Shown one piece after another: positions 36,764-48,917 of a DNA stretch of 64,000 nucleotides (its first letter is position 1; the number at the start of each line of letters is the position of its first letter). This DNA is from Apium graveolens (lineage: Eukaryota; Streptophyta; Magnoliopsida; Apiales; Apiaceae): contig NC_133648.1 of the NCBI RefSeq assembly GCF_009905375.1, positions 304,312,565 through 304,376,564 of the forward strand, given 5' to 3'. A program made the position numbers and the translations under genes. The notes beneath the pieces are model-generated. The model did no database searches, was not told where the DNA came from, and saw only the letters and a program-made list of their open reading frames with translations.

Positions 36764-38430
36764 TTGCACAATTTATCAGAAATGATTGTAATACCTAATT
36801 TACTTGATATATATAAAATTATTCGGTTTTTATAATATGATGGCATCTTTTGTAATCCGCGTACCTAAATTTAGTATTAATTATAAGTGTGCAATTTATA
36901 CAAAGGAGAAATGGGTAATTTAGTATTTAAATTTTGATAGCTTTTTATTGTAAGGGTGAAATAAATATGGGTCGGTGGTTCGGTGCGTATCACGGGTAAA
37001 ACTGTAGTCATTGTATCATATTTTGGTATTTAAATAGTAGTAGAACAATGTAATCCTTTTATATTTATAATCAGTTAAATCTCTATTTATCGCAATTGGT
37101 GTTTCAATAGTATGATAACAATATAATCATTTTTCTATTTATGATTTATTAAAAATATACTTATTCTAATATTATATAATTTTAACCGTGTATTTTTAGT
37201 TATATCAAATCAAGGGTTAAGATCATTTTGATAATACAAGATCAAAGTTTTGGACAAAAAATTACTTATGCTTATTATATATAAAATATATAATTAAGTG
37301 ACTGTTTGGATACCACCCCTTCGACTTAAACGGCGGGGAAATCTCTTTTAACCTTGTACTAACTGTTTGGGTAATATAAAGATGGATTATAACTCCGTTT
37401 GGTATTGTTGTTGCAGAAAGCTACAACAGTTTTTTGCTGAAAAGCTGTCAGAAAGGTGTTCGGTAAATTCTAAAAACTGTTGTCTGGAAAAGCGCTTTTA
37501 GTCTAAAAGCTGTTGTTAGCAAAAGCATATCCCACATGCTTTTGGAAAAAGTTATTTTTAGCTTTTGCAAGAAGTAGCTATCAGTTTCACCATCAAACCT
37601 TCTCAAAAATATTATTTTTATATATTATATCTCAAAATATTCATAGATTAAAAAAAAATACCAAACAGTCATCTAATTTTCCCGACAGCACTTTTTCCAC
37701 CAGCACTTTTTTTCACTGCACAGCAGTTTTCAACAACATTCCCAACCGGAGATACTTCCTTTTCTCCGCCTATATTTGTCAACTTATGTGATGGAATGCC
37801 AAAGCGGAGATACCTCCTTTCTAAATTCCATTTTTTCCTCCTGTCCACTTTTCTTTGGTTTCATCGCGGTAGATGTACATTTACTTGTATTTTTAAACTT
37901 TATCCTATTGTATTAAAATTGTTATGTTGAAATTCTACTTTTTATTTATTTGTTTAGGTTATAATTACTTTTTTATTTTTTTATTTTAGTTAATAAGTAT
38001 GGCCCAAAATGTGTTTCAACTAGCTCAAAATATCACTTGACACTCCATTTTCGAGGCTCGGTGAATTTTAAAATTTCTTCTCTTAATTATAATTTTTATT
38101 TAAAAAAATTTAATACGTGGTCAGTGAACTTTAAAATACGTGCACAAGTACAAAGAATCATAAAAATCAAATATTTTTATATTTTCAATTTTTTTTTAAT
38201 TTTTTATTTACGAGCTACAATTATTTTTAAAATTTTGATTTTTCATAATAAGAATTTTAACTTAGAAGTTAAATTTATCAACCGCATCACCAACTTATAC
38301 TTAAATTTATCCAAATGCCTAAACAACTTATAAGTTACGATGTTAATATTACTTATACGAGACTTTTTATCTATAAATTATAAGTGATATTTTTTAAAAT
38401 ATTTGGCAGGCCATATAAGTGTCATATATA
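36764..38430. other. AT-rich intergenic sequence between SIRE-A and Copia-D
   Basis: No credible coding region, RNA gene or further LTR is visible. Composition is AT-rich. A MITE-like element occupies 37393-37751. The remainder looks like old, unannotatable repeat or background DNA. Confidence 0.5.
37393..37751. mobile_element. MITE with CTCCGTTTGG-type inverted repeats
   Basis: The left end, CTCCGTTTGGTATTGTTGTT, is matched inverted at the right end, which read inward is CTCCGGTTGGGAATGTTGTT (4 differences in 20). Internal sequence includes CAAAAGC/GCTTTTG and AGCTGTT runs that can also pair. Length is 359 bp with no ORF. I could not find a convincing target duplication, so the superfamily (hAT or PIF/Harbinger) is open. 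Confidence 0.6.
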
Positions 38431-38694
38431 GGCAACAGCTTCTTAAGAAAGAAACTTAATCAGGAAGATTGGTAAAGCTTATCGATGAAGACTTGTAAAG
38501 CTTATCGAGGAAGACTTGCAATACTTCATGAAGAAGATTTGAATAGCTTACTTAGTAAGACTTGTAAACCAACTACTACAAATAACTCATTTAGCTAATG
38601 AAATGATATACAACTTTCTCTTAATATCTTCCATTCTCCTATACTTCCTCTACATTAAATATAACTAATATTTTCAGTAAAGGTTTATAACACA
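38431..38694 (+). repeat. Copia-D 5' LTR, truncated at its start
   Basis: It matches 57932-58191 of the 3' LTR from ACAGCTTCTTAAGAAAG to GTTTATAACACA, but the first roughly 80 bp of the LTR are absent. The sequence left of 38431 is unrelated. Both LTRs carry repeated GAGGAAGACTTG units. It is followed by TTATCAGCACGAG, a sequence often seen at this place in plant copia elements, probably the primer-site region. Confidence 0.8.
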
Positions 38695-39037
38695 TTATCA
38701 GCACGAGTCTCTGCCAACTGAAACTTTATTCTCGAAAGAGCTACGACTTATTCTGACCCATGAGTCTCTATCAACTAAAACAATTTCATAAAAGTGGTAC
38801 GATTTCTTTTACTCATTTTATTATAATTATTATTACATATTTATTTATGTTACTGATTGAAATCTATAAAGATGGCTATGCCATCAAATAATACTATAAA
38901 GATGGCGATGCCGTCAAGTAATAATCAAAAGTTTTATGGTCGGCTATATCGTCGTAACTTTTGTATAAAGTTATTATTTCAACTTGCCTATTTAAATATT
39001 ATGTGACATATTATATCTTATTTAAAATCTATTCAGA

Positions 39038-39963
39038 ATGGCGAATCTTGTAAAATTAGAGTTTGTTACCTTGGATGTTTCAGGTAATAATTATTTATCA
39101 TGGGTCCTTGATGCAAAATTACACCTTAGTGCTAATGGCCTAAAAGATACTATTGACCCAAAAAAATCCCAACTGTTGAACAAAATGCAAAAGCAATTAT
39201 CTTTCTTAGGCATCACATCCACGAAGATCTAAAATTTGAATATCTCACTATCAAAAATCCACTCACCCTTTGGAGTAATCTCAAGGATAGATTTGATCAG
39301 CAGAAACTTGTTCACTTGTCATCTGCTCGATATGACTGGATTAATTTGAGGTTACAGGATTTCAAATCTGTAGCTGAATATAATTCTGCTCTTTTCAAGA
39401 TAAACTCAAAATTAGTTTTATGTGGTGAAAATATTACTGATGTTGAAATGATAGAAAAGACCCTCTCAACCTTTCACCCCAACACTATGATCCTGGCACA
39501 ACAATATAGTGAGCGAAATTTTCAGAAATATGGAGAGCTGGTATCTCTCCTTCTTGTGGTTAAAAAGAATAATGAGTTGCTACTAAAAAATCATCAGATA
39601 CGTCCCACAGGTTCTACCAGTTACCTGAAGTACATAACACGTCATTCTTGAAGAATGAACGTGGGAAAGGGCATAGAGGAGGATGGGGTTTATGGATGTA
39701 ACCGTGGACGTGGAAATTTCTGTGGTCAGTTTCGCAATCAATATCATTCTGGCCACCTGAAGTGGCAACGTGATGGTTACAACTCTGGCCACCAGAAATT
39801 GCAACGTGAAGTGCCAAATAAAAGAAAGGCACCCCAAGAAGGAGAGAACCGAGGCATCTGTCATAAGTGCGGATCTGAGGGGCACTGGCAACGTACTTAT
39901 CGCACACCCAAACATTTGTTGATCTCTACGAGTCATCCAAAAGGAATAATGGAAAGAGACTAG
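39038..39963 (+). pseudogene. Copia-D gag
   Basis: From the ATG at 39038: MANLVKLEFVTLDVSGNNYL...LDAKLHLSANGL, a usual plant copia Gag start. After a stop at 39232, the capsid part reads RYDWINLRLQDFKSVAEYNSALFKI...LSTFHPNTMILAQQY (39325-39510). Then a basic region and the zinc knuckle CHKCGSEGHWQRTY (about 39860), in which the last Cys of CX2CX4HX4C is Tyr. Two stops and at least one frameshift. Non-functional. Confidence 0.85.
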
Positions 39964-40199
39964 AAACCAACTTCGCTAATTATAATCTAGTTAATGAACC
40001 AGTCAATAAGGCCTCAAATGAAATAGACACTGGTGCTAATCTTTATTATGGTTTAGATGACTAGACTTCAAATGTATTTTCTTGCTTTACTTATTTCCTT
40101 TGTGTTTTACTTATTTCCATTATGTACTCATTTTATGTACTTGTTTCATGTTGTTGTTCTATATACTCGGTGTGTATTTAATAAAGATGTTTTTCGTTT

Positions 40200-42636
40200 A
40201 TATATGTATAGAGATGGAAGATATATGCATTGTTGACTGCGCAACCACACACACTATTTTATAGAGTCATAAATACTTCTCACAGTTGACTAAAACTAAC
40301 TCACATGTCTGGACGGTATCAGGTACATCAAATATAATAGAAGGTTTTGGGAAAGCTAGTTTTCTTCTACCAAATAAGACACACATACACATACAAGAGG
40401 CTCTATACTCTAGCAAGTTAACTAGAAACCTACTGAGTTCTAAAGATATCCATCTTAATGGGTTTCACGTTAAAACTACTAATGAGAATGAAAAAGAATA
40501 TCTTCTTATCACCTTAAACACCGTTGACAATAAAAGGGTCTTAGAAAAATTCAACTCGGTTTCTTCAGGATTATATGTTACGAGTATACGAGTTCTTGAA
40601 TCTCATAGTATCAACATCCCCAAAGTTATAGACCCAAAACTACTTTCCCTTTGGCACGAAAAACTCGGTCATCTAGGAGTATCTATGATGCGTTGTATCG
40701 TTGAAAATTCTTTGGGGCATCCTCTTAAAACTCAAAAGATAATATCTCAAGATGAACTTCATTGTTCAGCATGTTCCTTAGGAAAACTGATTGTCCGACC
40801 ATCCCCAGTTAAGCTTCAAACTGAGTCCCTGAAATTTTTAGAAAGAATTCAAGGTGACATTTGTGGTCCTATTCATCCATCTTCTGGCCCATTTAGGTAC
40901 TTTATGGTTTTAATTGATGCGTCAACTTGATGGTCTCATGTATGTCTACTTACAACTCGAAATACAGCCTTTTCCAAATTACTTGCCCAAATAATTAAAC
41001 TCCGAGCTCAATTTCCTGACCATCCCATTAAATCAATCCGACTAGATAATGCTACTAAATTTACATCTGAACTTTTAATGATTATTTTATATCAGTAGGA
41101 ATCTAAGTTGAACACCCGGTAGCTCACGTACATACACAAAATGGTTTAGCAGAATCCTTAATTAAAAGACTTTAACTTATTGCCCGGCCCTTACTCCTAA
41201 GAGCAAAGTTACCTATATCTGTTTAGGGTCATGCAATACTTCATGCTGTAAATATAATTAGAATAAGGTCTTCTTCTTACCAAAAACAATCCCCTCAAGA
41301 ATTGGTTCTTGGTCAAGTACCTAATATATCTCATTTAAAAGTATTTGGTTGTGCTGTGTATGTTCCTATATCACCACCACAAAGAACTAAAATGGAACCT
41401 CAAAGAAGAATTGGTATATATGTTGGTTTTGATTCTCCGTCTATTATAAGGTATCTGGAGCCATTAACTGGTGATATTTTTACTTCTCGGTATGCTGATT
41501 GCGTTTTGATGAATCTATGTTCCCTACATTAGGGGGAAATAAAATTTTGCATAAATTAAATTCAGAAATATCATGGAATGCCTCAGGATTAAATGTTATT
41601 GTTCCACGTACTAAACAATGTGAATCTGAGGTTCAAAGAATTATACATATGCAAAATATTGCTAATCAAATGACAGATGCATTTAATGATTCTAGAAATA
41701 TTGTGAAATCATATATACCTGTTGTTAATGCTTCGGCCAGGATTGAAATCCCTGGCAATAAATCAATTTCATCGGAGTTGATTGGTGATTTAAAGCCACG
41801 CTAAAAGCGTGGTAGACCTATTGGTGCAAAAGATATTGTATCACGAAAACGGAAAGTGATTGGAATTGCCCCATAAGTGGCAAAAGTTTCAGAAAATATC
41901 CCAGAATTGGTAATGTCTACTGAAGAGGTTCAAGCCCCTGAAGTGGCTGTAACAAAACTCCCAGATGTGGGATTGCCTCCAGAAGAGAATATTGCCCCGG
42001 AAGTTGCACATGCCCCAGAAGTGGTAAATGCTTCCACAAAAGCAAAGGTAACTGAAAACTATGAGATCACAATGAATTATGTCCATAACGCAAAATTAAT
42101 GGATCGTGGGAGTATTGAGGTTGATGATGTATGTGCTTTTTCAGTGGCATCTGATATTATTATGAACTCTGATCCTGAACCGCAAAGTGTGGAAGAGTGT
42201 CGACACCGAGATGATTGGCCAAAATGGAAAATTGCGATTCAAGAAGAATTGCAATCCTTGCGAAGAGAAATGTATTTGGACTTTAAGTCCATACACCAGC
42301 TGGTATAGTCCCCATCGGGAATAGATGGGTGTTTGTACGAAAACGAAATGAGAAAAATGAAATTGTGAGATATAAGGCCCGGCTAGTAGCCTAGGGATTC
42401 TCTCAAAGACCTGGTTTTGATTACTAGTAAACATACTCTCCTGTGATGGATGGAGTTACTTTTCATTTTTTAATGTGTATGGCTTGTATGGAAAAATTGG
42501 AAACACGTTTGATGGACGTTGTGACAGCATACCTATATAGATCACTTGATAGTGATATTTATATGAAAATTCCTGAAGGATTTGAATATTAAGGACACTA
42601 AGCCTCGACATTTATATTCTGTTAAATTACAACGAT
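40200..42636 (+). pseudogene. Copia-D pol, N-terminal part: protease, integrase, start of RT
   Basis: The protease motif region reads CIVDCATTHTIL (40230-40262), with Cys where Ser/Thr is expected. The frame at 40286-40930 gives the pre-integrase domain (LWHEKLGHLGVSMM, CSACSLGK) and the integrase start IQGDICGP. The core then decays (RLDNATKF near 41040, then stops and shifts), recovering at 41302 (SHLKVFGCAVYVPI, IGIYVGFDSPSIIRYLEPLTGD). The Pro/Glu-rich linker (41877-42170) leads to WPKWKIAIQEEL and a fragmentary RT start. Ends at the SIRE-B duplication 42632-42636. Confidence 0.85.
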
Positions 42637-43233
42637 TGTTAGATATATTTGATAATGTCATGGATAATATGTTTTATGTTTAGCTTTCAGATCTTACTTG
42701 AACAGGATAAATCAGTACTTATACTGGAAGTCAGAACTTAAGGATATCAGTACTTATGTTATCTGGAGATAATCATCAGAAGATAGATATCAGAACTTAA
42801 GTGCTGAAGGACGATCAGATAAGGACAATAGCTGATTAAAGGAAAGAAGATCAAGATAAACATAAGAAGAGATATGCATGAAGAAGGAATTCTGTAAAGA
42901 ATGGAATACTTGGAAGAAAAGATATCTGATTGATATATTTTAGGAAGCAGAATTATATTCCATATCAATTAGCGATTATCTTGTAACTGTGTAGTTTATA
43001 AACACAGACATAGGGTTTACACTATAAGTGTTATCATTATTAGAGAAGATTATTCATTGTAACCCTAGCAGCTCTCGTGATATTTGTTCATCACTGAGAG
43101 GTAACAGTTCCATACTGTAACAGAGTTTATTGTTTCAATAAAGTTTGTTTTCTATTACTTAAGTTCTTAAAGTTCGATTTGAGTGTACTATACACTGTAT
43201 TCACCCCCTCTACAGTGTGTATGTGACCTAACA
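42637..43233 (+). repeat. SIRE-B 5' LTR
   Basis: This 597-bp LTR runs TGTTAGATATATTTG ... GACCTAACA. It contains ATCAGAACTTAAG and ATCAGTACTTAT motifs, the inverse of the AAGTTCTGAT motif that abounds in the rest of the element. A TTTATAAAC TATA-like stretch lies near 42997-43005. Confidence 0.95.
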
Positions 43234-43235
43234 AT

Positions 43236-43247
43236 TGGTATCAGAGC
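43236..43247 (+). other. Primer binding site, SIRE-B
   Basis: TGGTATCAGAGC lies two bases after the 5' LTR. It is the canonical complement of the initiator tRNA-Met 3' end used by plant copia elements. Confidence 0.9.
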
Positions 43248-43289
43248 CTATCTGTTAACATACATACAGTTAAAGATCCAAACACAATC

Positions 43290-45554
43290 ATGTCGGACAC
43301 AGAAACTCCAACTAAGCCTACCAAAACTGAGGAACCACCAAAGACACAAATTCAGAGTCGGTATGAGACCATCAGAGTTCCCATACTGAGACCATCTGAA
43401 TATCCCATATGGAAGGTAAGGATGACCATGTTCCTGGAAGCAACAGATTCAGAATACCTTGATAGAATCAAGGAAGGCCCTCACAAACCAACCAAGCTCG
43501 CTGTTGCAGTTGCAGGTGAAGCAGCAAAGACCGTACCAAAGAAGAAGAGTGATTATACTGCTGAAGACATAGCATCAATTGCTAAGGATGCTAAGGAGAT
43601 ATGGGATGCTCTGGAAACAAGGTGTCAGGGAACTGACACAATTAAGAAGAACAGGAAGACAATACTCACTCAAGAGTATGAACACTTTGACTCAAAGACT
43701 AATGAGTCATTGAATGATTTATATGATAGATTTGTCAAACTTTTGAATGATTTGTCATTGGTTGATAAAGAGTATTATCTTCAAGATTCAAACCTTAAGT
43801 TCCTGTTAGCTCTTCCTGAATGCTGGGATTTGAAGGCAACGACAATAAGAGACAACTACAATCTTGATGAAATAACTCTTGACGAAATCTATGGAATGCT
43901 CAAGACTCATGAGCTGGAGATGGAACAAAGAAGCAAGAGGAAAGGAGGAAAGTCAAGGACAGTTGCTCTTAAGGGTGAAGAAGAATTCCCCAAAGCAGCT
44001 TCCTCAAAGAAAGACAAGGGTAAAGCTCTTTTCATAAAGTCTGATACTGAGTCATCAAGTTCTGAGAGTGATGATGACTCAGATTCTGAAAGCTTGCCTG
44101 AGACTGATGTTGATGAGGAGATGATGAAGCTGTGTGCTCTTATGGTGAAAGGAATCACAAAGATTGCATACAGGAAGTTCAGGAAGGGAAAGAAGTTTTC
44201 CAGGAAAGGCATAAGTTCTGATAAGAAGAATTTCAGAAGATCTGAAGGCAGAGGAGGAAAGTCTGACAGAGGAGATTACACCAATGTTAAATGCTATAAC
44301 TGTGGTGAGAAAGGCCACATATCTCCTGATTGCAAGAAGGTAAAGGGTGACAAAGGCAAGGCTCTTGTCACAAAGCAGAAAAGCTGGACAGACACCTCAG
44401 ACTCTGAAAGTGAGGAAAACTATGCATTGATGGTAAATGCTGATAAAGAAAGTGCTGAGAGCAGTTCTGAAGCTGCTGAAACAAAGGTACCTCAGACTAC
44501 TTATGCTTTTCATACTGATAATATTAATGAGTTGAGAAGATATCTTAAAACCATGTTTGTTAGTTATAGAGATCAAACTTTAACATGTGAAAGATTAACT
44601 TCTGAAAATCTTGCATTTAAGAAAAGAAATGATTTCTTAGAAAAAGAGTTAGTCATGTTCCATCAAACTCAGAAGGATAGAGATGATGCTTTTTATGTTA
44701 GGAATGAAGTGCTAAAAATAAATGAATCTCTAAAAACTGAGTTAGAAAAGGAAAGAGAGATTATCAGGACTTGGACTAACTCTGGCAAAACAACTCAAAA
44801 TTTGCTAAGTAGTGGAAACTGGAAAGAGGGCTTAGGTTATGGAGAAGATAAGAATGATAAAGGAACTGAAGAAATTAAGTCTGTTGATAAGCAAAAGCCA
44901 AAGTTAAAACCTGTTAAGTTTGTAACTGTAAAGTCTAAAAATGAAAAATCAGAAGTTACAAAGAAATTAACTTCTGACAAACTAAAACAGGAAAAGACAG
45001 CTGAAGTGAACATAGGCTTAATGACAAAGAAGCAGCTTAAGCATAAGCTGAAAGATGTTAAGAATGCAAACAAGGTAAAATCACCTAGGAAAAATAGGAA
45101 TGGAAAGGAAGGTGTGAATAAAAGCAATAATTATAAACCTGTTCCTGATGCTTCTAGGAAAACATATCATAACTGTGAAAGTTCTAACCATCTGGCTTCT
45201 TTTTGCAGGAAGAATAAGAATATTAACTCCTTACCTTCAAAGTCAGAAGTTAAGAGCTAGTCTGTTAGATACAAACCACAAAATCCTTGTTTTCATTGTG
45301 GTAGTTTATGGCATTCCATTTATACTTATAAGGAATATCATAGCTTGTACTATGATTATTATCAAATAAAACCTTCTTTGAAGAAAGTTTCCATTGTTCC
45401 TTCTAGTGTAAATTCTGATTCAAAGTCTGATAGTGTAAGTTCTGATAAGAAAAATGTTAACATAAACTCTGATGCTAAATCCGCTGCAAATGTTAACAAA
45501 CTTAATAAGGCCAAAGGATCCAAGCAAGTCTGGGTCCTTAAAACTAATAATTAA
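43290..45554 (+). pseudogene. SIRE-B gag with long C-terminal extension
   Basis: 656 codons are open from the ATG at 43290 (MSDTETPTKPTKTEEPPK) to a TAG at 45258. The capsid/UBN2 domain (about residues 30-215) holds YPIWKVRMTMFLEA, AKEIWDALETRC, LTQEYEHFDSKTNESLNDLYDRFVKLLNDL and LDEIYGMLKTHELEM. The zinc knuckle CYNCGEKGHISPDC is intact at about residue 340. A long Lys/Glu/Ser-rich, coiled-coil-prone extension follows, as in other Sireviruses. After the TAG the same frame continues with a second, altered knuckle (CFHCGSLWHSIYTY) to a TAA at 45552 that precedes protease. The TAG is probably a mutation, though suppression cannot be excluded. Confidence 0.9.
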
Positions 45555-45566
45555 TGGTCTTTGTGA

Positions 45567-48500
45567 TTGCAGGGCAACAGGAAAAATATTCTAGTTCTGG
45601 ACAGTGGATGTTCAGGACATATGACTGGAAATAAGGCCCTGCTATCAGACTTTGTGGAGAAAGCTGGCCCAAGTGTTTCTTATGGAGATGGCAACATTGG
45701 AAAAACATTGGGATATGGCAATATCAATCTTGGAAATGTCATAATTAAACAAGTAGCTCTGGTCTCAGGACTTAAACACAACCTACGGAGTATAAGTCAA
45801 ATCTGTGACAGAGGTTATCATGTTGATTTCTTTGAAGAACACTGTGAAATTGTGAGTAAATCTAAAGGCAAAGTTGTTCTGAAAGGATACAGGCGTGGTA
45901 ACATTTATGAAGCTAAGCTTTCAACAAGTACTGATGGTTCTGCAATCTGTCTGATGAGTAGAGCATCAATTGAAGAAAGCTGGAATTGGCATAAGAAACT
46001 CTCTCATTTAAATTTCAACAATATAAATGAACTGGTCAAGAAAGATCTTGTGAGAGGATTGCCAAACACAGTATTTGCTCCTGATGGTCTTTGTGATTCA
46101 TGTCAGAAAGCCAAACAAAGAAAATCTTCATTCAAGAGCAAGACTGAATCATCAATTCTTGAGCCTTATCATCTACTACATGTTGATCTATTTGGTCCAG
46201 TAAATGTCATGTCTATTGCAAAGAAGAAGTATGCGTTGGTCATAGTGGATGAGTTCACCAGATACACATGGGTGTATTTCTTGCATACAAAAAGTGAAAC
46301 TGCATCAATCTTGATTGATCATGTCAAACATCTAGATAAAATGGTCAAAGATTCTGTGAAAGTTTTAAGGAGTGATAATGGCACTGAGTTCAAGAATTTA
46401 ATAATGGAAGAGTTCTGCAAAAGCCATGGAATAAAGCAGGAATTTTCTGCTCCTGGAACTCCACAGCAAAATGGAGTTGTTGAAAGGAAGAATAGAACTC
46501 TCATTGAAGCTGCACGTACAATGCTTAAAGAAGCAAAGCTTCCAACCTATTTCTGGGCTGAAGCTGTGCAGACTGCTTGTTTTACTCAAAATGCAACACT
46601 CATTAACAAGAATGGAAAAACACCATATGAGATGGTGAAGAAAAAGAAGCCAAATCTGAAATACCTTCATGTATTTGGATGCAAGTGTTTTGTTCTCAAG
46701 ACTCATACTGAACAGCTATCAAAGTTTGATCTAAAAGCTGATGAAGGAATCTTTGTTGGATATCCACTTTACACAAAAGCCTTCAGAGTCTATAATTTGA
46801 GAACAAAAGTAGTCATGGAATCTATCAATGTCTCTTTTGATGACAAGAAGATTACTGGTCTTGAAGATTTCATTGACCATGATCAGCTGAGATTTGAAAA
46901 TGAAGACTCAAATTCTGATACTGAAAATCCTGAAAGTCTAAGTCCTGATACTGTAAACTCTGATGGAATAAACTCTGATGTTATTGAAACTGTGGTGGCT
47001 ACGCCAAGGGAAGATGCACCGATGCAGGGGGAGCATACTCAAGATCCTACCACAGCTCAAGAAACATCAGAACATACATCTGGTTCTTCAAATTCTGATT
47101 CGTCAAGTTCTGATAAGCCAAGTTCTGATAGTGCTGAAAATTTAAATACTGAAGACTCCAACTCAGAGAGCATAGTTTCAGGGGGAGCATCAGAAAATGA
47201 AAATGAAGATAGCATGGATCATGGGGGAGCATCCAGTTCTAGAGAAAACCTTCCATCTGCAAGGAAGTGGACAAAATCACATACACCTGATTTGATAATT
47301 GGAAATCCTGATGCAGGTGTCAGAACTAGAACAGGTACTTCAAATGAATGTCTTTACAATTCTTTTCTCTCTCAGACTGAGCCAAAGAAAGTGGAAGAAG
47401 CTCTTCAAGATGCTGATTGGGTGCAAGCAATGTAGGAAGAGTTGAATGAATTTGAAAGAAACAAAGTCTGGACCCTAGTGCCAAGACCAAAGAATAGATC
47501 TGTTGTTGGTACAAAGTGGGTATTCAGAAACAAAATTGACAGTGATGGCATAATTACAAGGAATAAGGCAAGGCTGGTTGCAAAAGGATATTCTCAACAG
47601 GAGGGAATTGATTATGATGAAACATTTGCACCAGTTGCTAGGTTAGAAGCCATAAGGATATTCTTGGCTTATGCTGCTCACAAAAAGTTTACTGTCTTTC
47701 AAATGGATGCGAAAAGTGCTTTTCTCAATGGAGAATTGGAGGAGGAGGTATATGTTGAACAACCTCCAGGTTTTGTAGATACCAAACATCCAGATTATAT
47801 CTACAGGCTTGATAAAGCACTTTATGGACTTAAGCAAGCTCCTAGAGCATGGTATGAGACTTTAGCTCAGTTTCTTCTGGAAAGTGGATTCAACAGAGGG
47901 ACAATAGATAAAACACTGTTCTACCTCAACCATGGAAAGGACTTACTTCTGGTCCAGATTTATGTTGATGATATCATTTTTGGATCTACAAATGACAAAC
48001 TTTGTAAGAAGTTTGCCAAACTAATGCAGTCAAGATATTAGATGAGTATGATGGGGGAACTTAACTATTTTCTGGGCCTTCAATTCAAGCAAAATGAGGA
48101 AGGCACTTTTATTTGTCAAACCAAGTACACCAGAAACTTGCTGAAGAAATTTGGAATGCAAGATTGTTCAAGTGCATCCACTCTAATGGCCACTGCAACA
48201 AAACTGGATAAGGATACCGGTAAATCAGTAGATATTACTGACTACAGAGGTATGATTGGCTCTCTACTCTATCTAACTGCTAGTAGACCTGATATCATGT
48301 ATGCTACCTGTCTTTGTGCAAGATTTCAAGTAGATCCAAGAGAACCTCACTTAACAGCTGTAAAAAGAATCTTTAAGTATCTTAAAGGAACAGCTGCTCT
48401 GGGATTATGGTATCCTAGAGAATCAGATTTTAAACTAATAGGTTACTCAGATGCAGATTTTGCAGGTTGCAAAATTGACAGGAAAAGCACAAGTGGAAGC

Positions 48501-48917
48501 TGTCAATTTCTTGGAGGCAGATTGGTTTCTTGGTACAGCAAGAAATAAAATTCAATTTCCACATCAACTGCAGAAGCAGAGTATATTGCTGCAGGAAGCT
48601 GTTGTGCACAGATTCTTTGGATGAAGAATCAGTTACTGGATTATGGGTTAACATATTTCAAAATCCCTATTTACTGTGATAATCAAAGTGCTATTGCTAT
48701 GACAGGTAATCCAGTTCAACACTCTATGACAAAGCACATCAGCATCAGGTACCACTTCATCAGGGAACATATGGATGATGGTACAGTGGAATTGCATTTT
48801 ATTCCCACAGATCAACAACTAGCAGATATCTTCACAAAACCACTGTGTGAAGCTACTTTTACAAGATTGGTAAATGAACTTGGAATGGTTTCAGGTTCTT
48901 TCTCTAAATCTGCTTAG
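45567..48917 (+). pseudogene. SIRE-B pol: protease, integrase, RT, RNase H (one frame, three stops)
   Basis: The protease LVLDSGCSGHMTGN opens the frame. Integrase has WHKKLSHLNFNNINEL, CDSCQKAKQ, HVDLFGPVNVM, LRSDNGTEF and VVERKNRTLIEAARTML (D, D, E present). A Ser/Asp-rich linker (46890-47240) precedes [61 protein letters not shown] and the intact catalytic [12 protein letters not shown]. RNase H includes GYSDADFAGCKIDRKSTSGSC, AEAEYIAAGSC, YCDNQSAIAM and DIFTKPL. In-frame stops lie at 47433, 48039 and 48546; there are no frameshifts. The final TAG is at 48915. Confidence 0.93.

Noticed and set aside
42637..43233. Possibility that SIRE-B LTRs are two unrelated solo LTRs
   Set aside because: Equal length, near identity, primer site, polypurine tract, coding domains between them and a shared 5-bp duplication show a single element.
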